Below, piece by piece: positions 37,126 to 44,439 of a stretch of 64,000 bases of DNA. This stretch comes from Flavobacterium chilense (GTDB lineage: Bacteria > Bacteroidota > Bacteroidia > Flavobacteriales > Flavobacteriaceae), in NCBI RefSeq assembly GCF_001602525.1, contig NZ_LSYT01000001.1, positions 930,001 to 994,000 on the forward strand, given 5' to 3'. The translations under genes were made by a program, and so were the position numbers. The notes under the pieces were generated by a model, which was not told where the DNA came from, did not search any database, and saw nothing but the letters and a program-made list of their open reading frames with translations. Position 1 is the stretch's first letter. Every line of letters starts with the position of its first letter.

Positions 37126-37578
37126 ATGGATACTTCAAATAAAAAAAACAGCGTTTTTAAAAATCATAATTCATACGACAGAAACAATGCAGTCAATGAC
37201 GAATTCTTTGATTTAGACAGAACAAAAGAAACAAAAGACAGTAACGAAGAGATCGCTAATCGCGGTTATACGGTAAGAGACGGACACAATCCTAATAAAC
37301 CAAATCCAGATGAGGATGATCTTGATCTCGATGATGACTTAAATGATGATTTTCATACAGACCGTGATCTGGAGGACAACAATGATGTGTATGAAGTTGA
37401 ACTGGAAGATGAAGATGCCGAACTGGATATTGACGGAAATGAACTCAATGAAGTAAACGATGAACTTGATAACCCATCAGACGATTTTAATGAAACCGAA
37501 GACGACCTTGAAGATCTTGATGACGACGATGAAGATGACGAAGGCGAAGAATATATCGAAGATGATGTTCAGAGATAG
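37126..37578 (+). CDS. Highly acidic, probably disordered protein, 150 aa
   Basis: After a polar head (KKNSVFKNHNSYDRNN) residues 60-150 are almost entirely Asp/Glu/Asn/Leu (DEDDLDLDDDLNDDF.. LEDLDDDDEDDEGEE), strongly suggesting an intrinsically disordered polyanion. No signal peptide. It begins after a TAGATTTG (-7-like box at 37088). It resembles its neighbour at 36623 in composition but not in order. Possible roles are hydration protection or DNA mimicry; neither is shown. Confidence 0.7.
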   Translation: MDTSNKKNSVFKNHNSYDRNNAVNDEFFDLDRTKETKDSNEEIANRGYTVRDGHNPNKPNPDEDDLDLDDDLNDDFHTDRDLEDNNDVYEVELEDEDAELDIDGNELNEVNDELDNPSDDFNETEDDLEDLDDDDEDDEGEEYIEDDVQR

Positions 37579-37595
37579 AGAAAGCTACAAAGCTA

Positions 37596-37780
37596 CAAAG
37601 GTTCAAAGAGGCAAAGGTTAAAAGTTTATATACTTTATCTTTCTTCTTTGAACCTTTGTCTTTTCATTTTCATTTTCATTTTCAACCTTAGCCCCTCAGA
37701 ACCTTTGCCCCTTTGAACCTTTGTCTTTTCACTTCTATTTTCAACCTTAGTCCCTCAGAACCTTTGCCCCTTTGAACCTT
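37596..37780. repeat. Tandem and inverted intergenic repeats
   Basis: A ~65-base unit starting TTTGAACCTTTGTCTTTTCA and ending CAGAACCTTTGCCCC lies at 37647-37711 and again, slightly shortened, at 37712-37770, followed by a third TTTGAACCTT. The opposite-strand word AAAGGTTCAAAGAGGCAAAG at 37596-37615 pairs with the unit end, so the convergent intergenic region can form a long hairpin that probably terminates both flanking genes. Confidence 0.65.
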
Positions 37781-37788
37781 AAAAAAAC

Positions 37789-38436
37789 CTAATCCCCAAT
37801 TTTTTCCAGAACCGGAATATCGTCCATTTTTTCCAGGCGCTCTGCCAGTCCTGCCCTTGCCTCTTTTAGTTCTTCTTCGGCAGCTATGAGTTCTTTGTAT
37901 AATTCGTCTTTTCCAGAAGAAACCTGTTCAATTTTACGCATGATTTCGTAAATCTCACCTTCGGCTTCCATTACTTTCAGTCTTTTGTAATAAGTCAGGC
38001 TTTCGGTCATGTGTGCCAATGCAATCATTGCTGTTAGAAACGGATGATTGTTGGTTACATTGACATCTTTAATTTTTCCGTGTTCGAGTTCAACTTTCAA
38101 AGCAAAAGCAAATTCTTCCATGTTAAAAGCTTCATATTTGCTTTTTGGATTTAAATAGGCCTTAATTGACTCAACGTTGTTCATTGTAGACAAATCTACG
38201 TCTGTCTGCTTTTTATCGTTTAAATCCTTAAAAACGACGTTTCCTATCGCTCTTGCCTCGTCAACTGTAGGATCGTTTTTAGGATTTTCGAAATCCCGTG
38301 TTGACCAGTCCCAATTTTGAGGATGTACAGGTTTGATATATTTTTCGCAAAAATCTGTTACATCGTTTTTTAAACTTACCATTTCATCGTCTCTTTTGAT
38401 GTAAACGTCCTGGTAAGCACCGCTTTTCGTTCCCAT
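37789..38436 (-). CDS. DUF5661-containing protein
   Basis: A 215-residue cytoplasmic protein. Residues ~115-175 show the DUF5661 pattern: FNMEEFAFALKVELEHG, TNNHPFLTAMIALAHMTESLTYYKRL. A coiled C-terminal part (EELKEARAGLAERLEKM) follows. The N-terminal 100 residues (CEKYIKPVHPQNWDW) are not recognised. Function unknown; the company of stress genes fits a stress role. Confidence 0.7.
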   Translation of the reverse strand: MGTKSGAYQDVYIKRDDEMVSLKNDVTDFCEKYIKPVHPQNWDWSTRDFENPKNDPTVDEARAIGNVVFKDLNDKKQTDVDLSTMNNVESIKAYLNPKSKYEAFNMEEFAFALKVELEHGKIKDVNVTNNHPFLTAMIALAHMTESLTYYKRLKVMEAEGEIYEIMRKIEQVSSGKDELYKELIAAEEELKEARAGLAERLEKMDDIPVLEKIGD

Positions 38437-38465
38437 AATTCTTGTTTTTTATTTTTTGAAAATAT

Positions 38466-38502
38466 AAACGACACATTTACCTGAATATATGTGTCGTTTT
38501 TT
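38466..38502. terminator. Hairpin between two minus-strand genes
   Basis: AAACGACACAT (38466-38476) pairs with ATGTGTCGTTT (38489-38499), followed on the plus strand by TTT. The T-run favours plus-strand termination, but both neighbours are minus-strand; it may end the DUF1328 transcript. Confidence 0.55.
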
Positions 38503-38528
38503 GATTGTTATTTTATTTACTATGCTGA

Positions 38529-38690
38529 CTAAATTCTTTTTCTTCCGGTAATTAGAGATATAACGAATAAAACTAAAAATATGAAGAATAAAACTTTAGC
38601 GATACTGGCGGCTCCGGCTGCAATTCCGGTAAAACCAAATATTCCGGCGATGATCGCAAGAATAATAAAAATGACTGTATAACGTAACAT
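38529..38690 (-). CDS. DUF1328 small membrane protein (YtjA-like)
   Basis: ATG at 38690, stop TAG at 38531-38529, 53 residues, beginning [20 protein letters not shown] and ending [10 protein letters not shown]. Two hydrophobic helices separated by the glycine-rich [12 protein letters not shown]: the DUF1328/YtjA pattern exactly, at the family's usual length. Such proteins sit in the inner membrane and appear in stress regulons; the molecular role is unknown. Easily missed for its size. Confidence 0.88.
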   Translation of the reverse strand: MLRYTVIFIILAIIAGIFGFTGIAAGAASIAKVLFFIFLVLFVISLITGRKRI

Positions 38691-38799
38691 AAGTGTGATT
38701 TTTTAATTAATAATGATTTTGTTTGTTACTCAAATTTCATACTTTTTAAAGAGATGTATTAACTCCAAAAATTCTTTTATTATCGTAATCAAAGCCGTT

Positions 38800-39888
38800 T
38801 TACAATAAATCGACCTGATAGTTTTGTATGAGTTCCGAAAAGGCAATTTCGCTATGCGAAAAATACTCTTTGTTGCTTCGGCATTTTTTAGCACGTTCAA
38901 AATATTGCTCAATCGAACCGTCTTCGTAAGTAGAAACCAATAACGGATGAACGTAATAATTTTTACATACATTTCTCGTATTGCCCAAAGCTTCGGCTGT
39001 AGTATCAAAAGCAGTCAAAATGTTCTTTTTGATTTCTTTTTCATCTGTAGTGATTCCAATTTCCATCAAAGTTTCAAAAAACACGATAGAAGCTGCCCAG
39101 GTTCTAAAATCTTTGGCACTAAAATACTCTCCCGAAATTTCATGCAAGTATTCGTTTACCATATGGCTGTCGAGTACTTTACGTTCGCCGTTTTTATCAT
39201 AATATTTAAAAACTTCCCAACCCGGAATTTCCTCACAGCGGCTTACCAGTTTTATCAATTTCTTATTTCGGGTTGTAATCGTGTGCTTCACTCCTTTTTT
39301 ACCTGTAAATTCAAACTTGAGCGAATTTTTATTAATGTTGATATGTCGTTTTCTTAAAGTCGAAAGTCCGTACGATTTATTGTCTTTGGCATATTTCTCG
39401 TTTCCAATCCTAATGTGGGTTTCTTCCATTAACCGAATCACCAGAGCAATCACTTTTTCTTTAGACCATTCTTTTTGTTCCAAATCCAGATCGACTTTTT
39501 CCCTTATAGCGGGTAATTTGCTTCCAAACTCGGCTATTTTGTAGAATTTAGTTTGATTTCTGATCAAATTCCACTTAGGGTGATATCGGTATTGTTTTCT
39601 GTTTTTATCATCCAGACCAACCGCTTGCAAATGTCCGTTTGGCAAATCCGAAATCTGAACATTCTCCCACGCCGGCGGAAGCACCAGACTCTTTATGCGT
39701 TTAAGCTCGCTTTTTTGTTTAATACAGCGTCCGTTTTTTTTATAAACAAAACCCTCTTCGCATTTACAGCGTTCAATAGGCAATTTTTGATTATTATTGA
39801 TATAAACCAAATCTAATTTTTCAAGCACCAAATGCGGTGTTTTAATCAATTGATTCATTAATTTTTCGGTTTTTGCTGCTGCATTCAT
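38800..39888 (-). CDS. DNA topoisomerase IB (poxvirus-like)
   Basis: A 362-residue type IB topoisomerase. N-terminal domain with KRIKSLVLPPAWENVQIS, then KQYRYHPKW and the catalytic domain: HIRIGNEKYA (Arg160), GLSTLRKRH, a Lys in FTGKKGV, KDFRTWAAS (Arg262) and catalytic Tyr312 in NYYVHP. It relaxes both positive and negative supercoils by a 3'-phosphotyrosine intermediate without ATP. The N-terminus also holds an unusual Cys-containing stretch (ERCKCEEGF.. GRC). Bacterial IB enzymes are usually accessory and found among stress genes, as here. Confidence 0.92.
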   Translation of the reverse strand: MNAAAKTEKLMNQLIKTPHLVLEKLDLVYINNNQKLPIERCKCEEGFVYKKNGRCIKQKSELKRIKSLVLPPAWENVQISDLPNGHLQAVGLDDKNRKQYRYHPKWNLIRNQTKFYKIAEFGSKLPAIREKVDLDLEQKEWSKEKVIALVIRLMEETHIRIGNEKYAKDNKSYGLSTLRKRHININKNSLKFEFTGKKGVKHTITTRNKKLIKLVSRCEEIPGWEVFKYYDKNGERKVLDSHMVNEYLHEISGEYFSAKDFRTWAASIVFFETLMEIGITTDEKEIKKNILTAFDTTAEALGNTRNVCKNYYVHPLLVSTYEDGSIEQYFERAKKCRSNKEYFSHSEIAFSELIQNYQVDLL

Positions 39889-39911
39889 GGTAGTTGGTTG
39901 CTTTATTTTGC

Positions 39912-39972
39912 CACAGATTTCAGATTTTTAAAATGTTTTCCGATATATTTAATTCATCCGTTTCTCTGTGGC
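39912..39972. repeat. GCCACAGA inverted repeat
   Basis: GCCACAGA (39912-39919) and TCTGTGGC (39965-39972) flank an AT-rich loop in the gap between the topoisomerase start and the SAP-like gene stop. Same word family as the repeat at 34256-34320. Confidence 0.55.
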
Positions 39973-39981
39973 ATAATTAGT

Positions 39982-40221
39982 TTAATTGGTACGTAAGGAT
40001 TTAATCAGATTTTTTTTGTTCATGTACGAACGTCCCTGAATACCAACTCTTTTAGCCTGTTGGTACAATTCTTCTTTTGTCCATTCTTCATAAGGCTTTG
40101 CTCTTCCTCCTTTTTCGCCTGCATCTGGAGTATTAGCAATTCGGGCCGATTTTTCTTTACTGTAACCCTTTTTTACAAGAGCTTCGTATTGTTCCTCATT
40201 TTTAATTCGTGGATTTGCCAT
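39982..40221 (-). CDS. Small Rho-N/SAP-like protein, 79 aa
   Basis: A short basic protein: NEEQYEALVKKGYSKEKSARIAN, a Gly-rich hinge GEKGGRAKPYEE, then WTKEELYQQAKRVGIQGRSYMNKKNLIKSL, which has the helix-extended loop-helix of Rho N-terminal/SAP domains that bind nucleic acid. Database names for such proteins include DUF7218 or Rho termination factor; it is not Rho itself. Probably a small DNA-binding stress protein. Confidence 0.75.
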   Translation of the reverse strand: MANPRIKNEEQYEALVKKGYSKEKSARIANTPDAGEKGGRAKPYEEWTKEELYQQAKRVGIQGRSYMNKKNLIKSLRTN

Positions 40222-40403
40222 GACTAAAAGTTTTTAGATTAATAATCAATGTATGGTTTACCAAAATTCCTCAAAAAGAAAGAATTAACCGTTATATAAT
40301 TCTGTTATAACTTTTCATAATTAACTACAGCTGAGATCGTTTGTCGAAATAAACATTCAATTTTTACTTTTAATCAGGAATGCAATTTTGTTATTAGAAT
40401 TTT

Positions 40404-40479
40404 CAGGAGCTATTTCCTGCTGTCCTTCCAATCTTTTGTGCCGAACCCCGGCACAAAAGGATTTTCCCTCCCATCAGGG
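40404..40479. repeat. Three-hairpin palindromic element
   Basis: Three stems in a row: CAGGA/TCCTG (40404-40419, loop GCTATT), a central perfect 11-base stem CTTTTGTGCCG/CGGCACAAAAG (40433-40459, loop AACCC), and CCCT/AGGG (40466-40479), followed by GCTAGGA. The layout GAGCTATTTCC..TGTCC - palindrome - GGATTTT..GGGCTAGG resembles a dispersed repeat I recall from Flavobacterium genomes, though copies cannot be counted here. No T-run follows, so it is not a simple terminator. Confidence 0.65.
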
Positions 40480-40533
40480 CTAGGATATTCGGTTTCATAA
40501 GAAAGTTATTATAAAAAGAATAATGGATTTTGC

Positions 40534-40541
40534 TATATTTG
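40534..40541 (+). promoter_or_regulatory. Candidate -7 box upstream of a structured RNA
   Basis: TATATTTG matches the Bacteroidota TAnnTTTG consensus exactly. No good -33 TTG lies 17-23 bases upstream. It would place the transcript start near 40548, at the first AAACTACGAC repeat and ~35 bases ahead of the structured RNA. Confidence 0.45.
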
Positions 40542-40546
40542 CGGCT

Positions 40547-40686
40547 CTTAAACTACGACCTTAAGAACGAAATAAGATTTGCCCTTGTATTATGTGTGCG
40601 GTATCGGAAACGACCGTAGGCGCTGTCGTAGGCGTTAGAAACGCTAAGATACAGGGGTTTTTATATTCTCAAACTACGACATTATG
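40547..40686 (+). repeat. Direct repeats flanking the structured RNA
   Basis: CTTAAACTACGACCTTAAG (40547-40565) recurs as CTCAAACTACGACATTATG (40668-40686), 121 bases apart, with 16 of 19 bases the same. The second copy ends in the start codon of the 77-aa gene. The first is also a small hairpin (CTTAA/TTAAG). The pair brackets the RNA element precisely. Confidence 0.65.
40582..40662 (+). ncRNA. Candidate structured RNA (riboswitch- or attenuator-like), class unknown
   Basis: CCCTTGTAT (40582-40590) pairs with ATACAGGGG (40649-40657) over 9 bases (one wobble), closing a multiloop with at least two hairpins: CGG..TCG-GAAA-CGACCG (40599-40616, GNRA tetraloop) and GCGTT-AGA-AACGC (40632-40644). 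CGTAGGCG repeats at 40615-40622 and 40627-40634. TTTTT follows directly (40658-40662). The compact fold, T-run, upstream -7 box and a gene 22 bases later resemble a cis-regulatory RNA. It does not match tRNA or any riboswitch class I can recall. Pairing was done by eye. Confidence 0.5.
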
Positions 40687-40687
40687 A
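40592..40687 (+). CDS. Possible 31-residue leader peptide
   Basis: ATG at 40592 lies inside the first loop of the RNA element and the frame runs through it to TGA at 40685-40687, overlapping the ATG of the next gene as ATGA. Translation begins MCAVSETTVGAVVGVRNAKI. The ATGA junction is typical of coupled translation, but the composition is set by the RNA stems, so the frame may be accidental. Confidence 0.3.
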   Translation: MCAVSETTVGAVVGVRNAKIQGFLYSQTTTL

Positions 40688-40917
40688 GTACAAACACCCT
40701 TTCGAAAGAAGCCGAAACCAGGCTGATGAATTTTTTTAATCATACCATCGATCCACAAGGTATGGCAAAAGCAATAAGACAAGCAAATTACATACTTGCC
40801 CTTGGACTTATGAGAGAACACGAAACGTTTCAAAACGAAAGAGCCAGCCTCGAAAACAGTTTTTACTGGCTCAACGAATTAGCCGAAATTTTAAATCCTT
40901 ATTTGGGTGTAGAGTAA
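40684..40917 (+). CDS. Hypothetical protein, 77 aa, downstream of the structured RNA
   Basis: A small helical cytoplasmic protein (MSTNTLSKEAETRLMNFFNH.. AIRQANYILALGLMREHETF.. SFYWLNELAEILNPYLGVE). No family recognised, no signal or membrane segment. Its start codon is embedded in the second AAACTACGAC repeat, and a strong terminator follows at 40960, so RNA element and gene look like one monocistronic unit. Function unknown. Confidence 0.65.
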   Translation: MSTNTLSKEAETRLMNFFNHTIDPQGMAKAIRQANYILALGLMREHETFQNERASLENSFYWLNELAEILNPYLGVE

Positions 40918-40959
40918 AGTTTTTTTACCAGTTCATTTAAAAATTTATCTATTATAAAC

Positions 40960-40995
40960 AAAAGACGATATACTAAAAAGTGTATCGTCTTTTTT
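40960..40995 (+). terminator. Rho-independent terminator
   Basis: AAAAGACGATATAC (40960-40973) pairs with GTGTATCGTCTTTT (40980-40993) and runs into further T residues. Ends the 77-aa gene. Confidence 0.85.
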
Positions 40996-41183
40996 GTTCT
41001 TTGAAAAAAATCCTCACCTATTATTCCTGTTTTTTTTATGTAGTTAAAAGTCTTATTCTGTTATTCATATAACTTATAAGGGCCTATAAAAGAATTCTGT
41101 TTTTTCAACTTTACTAAAATCCTGTTTGCAAAATACGGATCTGAAAAAATAAACACTTTTTATAATGTTAACCTTCTTTTATA

Positions 41184-43055
41184 ATGGCAAAACCGGATAA
41201 TACTTTAAAACGAAAAATGCGTGAAGAAAAAGAAAACGCCGAAGATGGTTTAAAATTTGTTATCGATGGGGCCAAAATCAGGTGCGATTTATGTACCGTT
41301 CCAGATGGAGACCTAAAAGCAAATTTTGATACCCCAAGCATACAAGACAAACGTGTTGTTACAGTCGTAGAAAAAGATATGACAAGTCTGATCTTTAAAG
41401 GCAATTGCAAAAAAAGCCCTTACAGTTCCAGCCCATGTGCCTCGGTAATGAAACTTACCGATTGGAAAGATCCCGGAACTGTATATTTTCAGGATCAGTT
41501 ACCTGTACTTTTAAGAAGCACCATAAAATGCGAATACGGAAGTATTGATATCAAAATTACAGATTGCGGACAACGAAATTTAATTACAGATATTGATACT
41601 ATTGGTGCGCCTGTGCCTAGTGTAATAGAAAAAACGGATGCGGATTTTATAGTTCAATTTAGGCATTTGGATTCTTATAATGGAGAGTTTGGCTTCGATT
41701 GGATGAGAGATGAATATTTAGAAGGAATTTGTATTGATGGTCTTGAGGATTTAAAAAAATTATATTCAAATATTGACGGTTCTCCTTTTAAAATAAACAG
41801 TGAAGATTATTATATTCCTTGGTTAAGTTTATTTAAAGAACATAGAAGTAAAACTGGTGTAGATGTAAGGTTAAAACTATCTGTAACACTAAAAAAAGGA
41901 GATCTGGATGACACTGATATAATTCGGCTAGAACCACCAATTGGGATTAAAATTATTCCAAATACTCTAAATGCAAAAGAAGCAAATGATACAGAAATTT
42001 TAATCACATGTAATCAAGATTTAAATAGTGATGTTGCTATTGAAGCATTTAACAAAAATAATCAAACAATAGGAAAATTAAACATCATAAAAAATTCAGT
42101 TAAATATAATTTACCAATAAAATTCATAATTGTGGATGAAGCTGACACATCAAAAAGTTATTATTCTAAAGTATTTGATGCGTTTGATGATCCTTTTTTT
42201 TCTGATTTAAAAAAGACTCTTAGTAGTAACTCTCTTAATCAAGCTTTAATAAATCCAGTTTTTGTCGATAAATCTGTAGCCGAAATAGAATTTTTAAAAA
42301 TCGATTTTGAAGATTTTAAAAACAGAAAATTAATTGACATACCTGAAGGAATGAAACAACCTAGATTTCCAGAAGATAATAATTTATTAAAAGATGAATT
42401 AATTAAATTAGCAAAGGAAAAGAATAAAAATTTTAAAGGAATTTTCGTTTTCATGACTGTTTTCCATCAAAAAGGAAAAGAATCAGGTTTTTCCTGGACC
42501 TATCCTCGAAATAATCAGGCAGTTATTATAGGAACTAGAGGAGTAAATTCAAAAATTACCTATTTGCATGAGATTGGTCACTGTTTAGGTCTTGAGCATG
42601 TATTTACGGAGAAAAACAAAAATAATGCAAATATATTGAATCTTGAAAGCAATATTAAAATTAACGAAAATAACATAAAGGTTTTTGAAAAAAACATAAA
42701 AGATAAAGAAGATTTTTTAAAGCAGTTTAAGAATAAATCAGCATCCGAAATAATAAAATTTAAGGATGGTACAAAGAAAAGTGTAGGTGAAATACAAAAA
42801 GAACAGCAAGAAGCAATCAATGACCAGAAACAAAAAATCGAAAATGAAAATATAGAATTAAATACCAATATATGTGATTTAGAAGATTTTCAAAGATTAA
42901 TAAATTTGTGTGTGTTCGAACGTGGTACTACCGATAATATCATGGATTATGATTCTAAAAAAGATGAAGAAAGTCCTAATAAAAATAATTTAATATCATT
43001 TTTTAAATGGCATTGGGACTTGATGCAAGAAGAGACTATCAAATATTATAACTAA
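41184..43055 (+). CDS. DUF4280 PAAR-like protein with C-terminal metzincin protease: candidate contact-dependent effector
   Basis: A 623-residue protein without signal peptide. Residues ~22-130 match DUF4280, a PAAR-like spike-tip domain, with Cys pairs (IRCDLC 34/37; GNCKKS 75; SSPCAS 85; IKCEYG 116). A beta-rich middle (150-330) follows. The C-terminal domain holds HEIGHCLGLEH (462-472), the metzincin HExxHxxGxxH zinc site, and the Met-turn DNIMDYD (Met587); between them lies a charged coiled-coil insert (~478-575). Spike-plus-enzyme architecture is that of a type VI secretion cargo effector that cleaves proteins in a target. Two exported genes follow at 6 and 1 bases, as immunity genes do. 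Delivery system and target are inferred; no T6SS structural genes lie in the window. Confidence 0.8.
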   Translation: MAKPDNTLKRKMREEKENAEDGLKFVIDGAKIRCDLCTVPDGDLKANFDTPSIQDKRVVTVVEKDMTSLIFKGNCKKSPYSSSPCASVMKLTDWKDPGTVYFQDQLPVLLRSTIKCEYGSIDIKITDCGQRNLITDIDTIGAPVPSVIEKTDADFIVQFRHLDSYNGEFGFDWMRDEYLEGICIDGLEDLKKLYSNIDGSPFKINSEDYYIPWLSLFKEHRSKTGVDVRLKLSVTLKKGDLDDTDIIRLEPPIGIKIIPNTLNAKEANDTEILITCNQDLNSDVAIEAFNKNNQTIGKLNIIKNSVKYNLPIKFIIVDEADTSKSYYSKVFDAFDDPFFSDLKKTLSSNSLNQALINPVFVDKSVAEIEFLKIDFEDFKNRKLIDIPEGMKQPRFPEDNNLLKDELIKLAKEKNKNFKGIFVFMTVFHQKGKESGFSWTYPRNNQAVIIGTRGVNSKITYLHEIGHCLGLEHVFTEKNKNNANILNLESNIKINENNIKVFEKNIKDKEDFLKQFKNKSASEIIKFKDGTKKSVGEIQKEQQEAINDQKQKIENENIELNTNICDLEDFQRLINLCVFERGTTDNIMDYDSKKDEESPNKNNLISFFKWHWDLMQEETIKYYN

Positions 43056-43061
43056 GAAATC

Positions 43062-43622
43062 ATGAAATATAACTTTACTTTATATTTTTTACTGTGTGCT
43101 AGTAGCATACATATATTTGCTCAAATGAAAAATTATTCTGTTTTTGATAAAGATGATTTTGATAAAATGGGCATTCCCAAAAACCTTAATGGACAAGTAA
43201 TATATCAAGGATATGTTAAAGGAATTGGTTATGTTGCTAATCAGATAGCAGAATATAAAAATGGGAAAAAACACGGGCATTTTATTTATTTTAATAAGGG
43301 AGAATTTGTAGGTGAAGAATATTATGTCAATGGTATTCGTAATGGATATTTTTCACTTGGAGAATGGTCAGGATTTTATAAAAACGGAAGAAAAGATGGA
43401 ATATGGAAACATTCGAGTGATACTGGAGATTCCGAAATTATTACATACAAAAAAGGAGAAAAACATGGCTATTATGAATATAAATATGCCATAATTAAAA
43501 TTATAGGAAGATATAAAGATGATAAAAAAGATGGTCAGTGGATTACTTATAATGAAAAAGGAGAGATATTAAATAAATCATTTTTTAAGAAAGGAGTTGA
43601 AATCAATATAGAAAAGAAATAA
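43062..43622 (+). CDS. Exported YwqK/MORN-repeat protein, candidate immunity protein
   Basis: A 186-residue protein with a signal ending ..IFAQ and five to six MORN/YwqK-type repeats (YKNGKKHGHFIYFNKGE, FYKNGRKDGIW, YKKGEKHGYYEY, YKDDKKDGQWITYNEKG). Such beta-hairpin repeat proteins are frequent antitoxins or immunity proteins in polymorphic-toxin loci. Begins 6 bases after the metzincin effector; periplasmic location would fit protection against a protease delivered there. Role inferred. Confidence 0.75.
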   Translation: MKYNFTLYFLLCASSIHIFAQMKNYSVFDKDDFDKMGIPKNLNGQVIYQGYVKGIGYVANQIAEYKNGKKHGHFIYFNKGEFVGEEYYVNGIRNGYFSLGEWSGFYKNGRKDGIWKHSSDTGDSEIITYKKGEKHGYYEYKYAIIKIIGRYKDDKKDGQWITYNEKGEILNKSFFKKGVEINIEKK

Positions 43623-43623
43623 A

Positions 43624-44364
43624 ATGAAAAAACTTTTTTTTATAGCAATTCTGTTCATTTTTTATAATTGCAATGCTCAAATAAAGAAAGAAAATAAGCC
43701 AATTGTAAAAGTAGTAATACCTATACGAAATAAACAAGCTTGTGGTAATGACAATAATATTTCCCTCAAAAAAAGAGATTATTGGCGAGCCAATAATTAT
43801 TATGATGAAAAACAAAGCTATTATAATTTGAGCACTGCTAAAAATATCTTAACCGTAAAAAAAGAATATTCTATTAAAAATGGATTTCTTTTTTTTAATA
43901 ATAAGTTAGTTGATAGCCTTGAAATATATTTTGGAGCATGTAATGGCGTTTTTTATAATGTTGGTATTTTAAAAGGCCTACCAGTAAGTCAAAATATTAT
44001 TATTGCCAATAATCCCTATCCAAGTATGTATGGTATTCAATATACCCCAAATGAAACTATTTTTACATTTTTAGATTACAATAGTACACTTATAAACGGA
44101 ACAGGTAATTTAAAGAAATATTATTACAGTAAATGGGATGGCAAAACTCAGAATTATTCAAAAGAAATTTTAAAAGAAGAAGGCGAGGTTAAAAATAATT
44201 TTAAGCTTGGTGAATGGAAGTATTACAATAAAAATGGCGTAATCGACAGTACAAAAACATACACATTAAAAGATTCGGTAGATGTTCGCTTTCCACATTG
44301 TATTTTCAATAAAAAAGAACCTTGTTATTCTGAAAATAAAAGTAGTAATGCCTATACGAAATAA
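43624..44364 (+). CDS. Second exported MORN-like protein, 3' end altered by a duplication
   Basis: A 246-residue protein with a signal ending ..NCNAQ. The middle is unrecognised; near the end GEVKNNFKLGEWKYYNKNGVIDS is a MORN/YwqK unit like those of its neighbour. The start is 1 base after the preceding stop, so they are one operon. The last seven codons lie in a copy of the gene's own 5' region (43710-43790 repeated at 44341-44421) read one base out of frame, so the C-terminus was probably reset by recombination. Possible second immunity or accessory protein. Confidence 0.7.
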   Translation: MKKLFFIAILFIFYNCNAQIKKENKPIVKVVIPIRNKQACGNDNNISLKKRDYWRANNYYDEKQSYYNLSTAKNILTVKKEYSIKNGFLFFNNKLVDSLEIYFGACNGVFYNVGILKGLPVSQNIIIANNPYPSMYGIQYTPNETIFTFLDYNSTLINGTGNLKKYYYSKWDGKTQNYSKEILKEEGEVKNNFKLGEWKYYNKNGVIDSTKTYTLKDSVDVRFPHCIFNKKEPCYSENKSSNAYTK

Positions 44365-44421
44365 ACAAACTTTTGATAATGACAATAATATTTTCTTCAA
44401 AAAAAGAGATTATTAACGAGC
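44341..44421 (+). pseudogene. Decayed duplicate of the start of the preceding gene
   Basis: 81 ungapped bases here match 43710-43790 with eight differences. In the original frame the copy reads VVMPIRNKQTFDNDNNIF.. then KRDY and a TAA in place of W. Nothing beyond resembles the parent, so this is the remnant of a second paralogue lost from an immunity-gene series. Confidence 0.7.
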
Positions 44422-44439
44422 ATCAGAGTATTTACTTTT

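Noticed and set aside
40404-40479. Simple Rho-independent terminator for the SAP-like gene
   Set aside because: No T-run follows the stem on either strand and three hairpins occur; the SAP-like gene ends at 39982, far from it.
40582-40657. tRNA or tmRNA-like fold
   Set aside because: Closing stem is 9 bases, there is no anticodon-like loop, no TTCRA T-loop and no CCA, so the tRNA reading fails.
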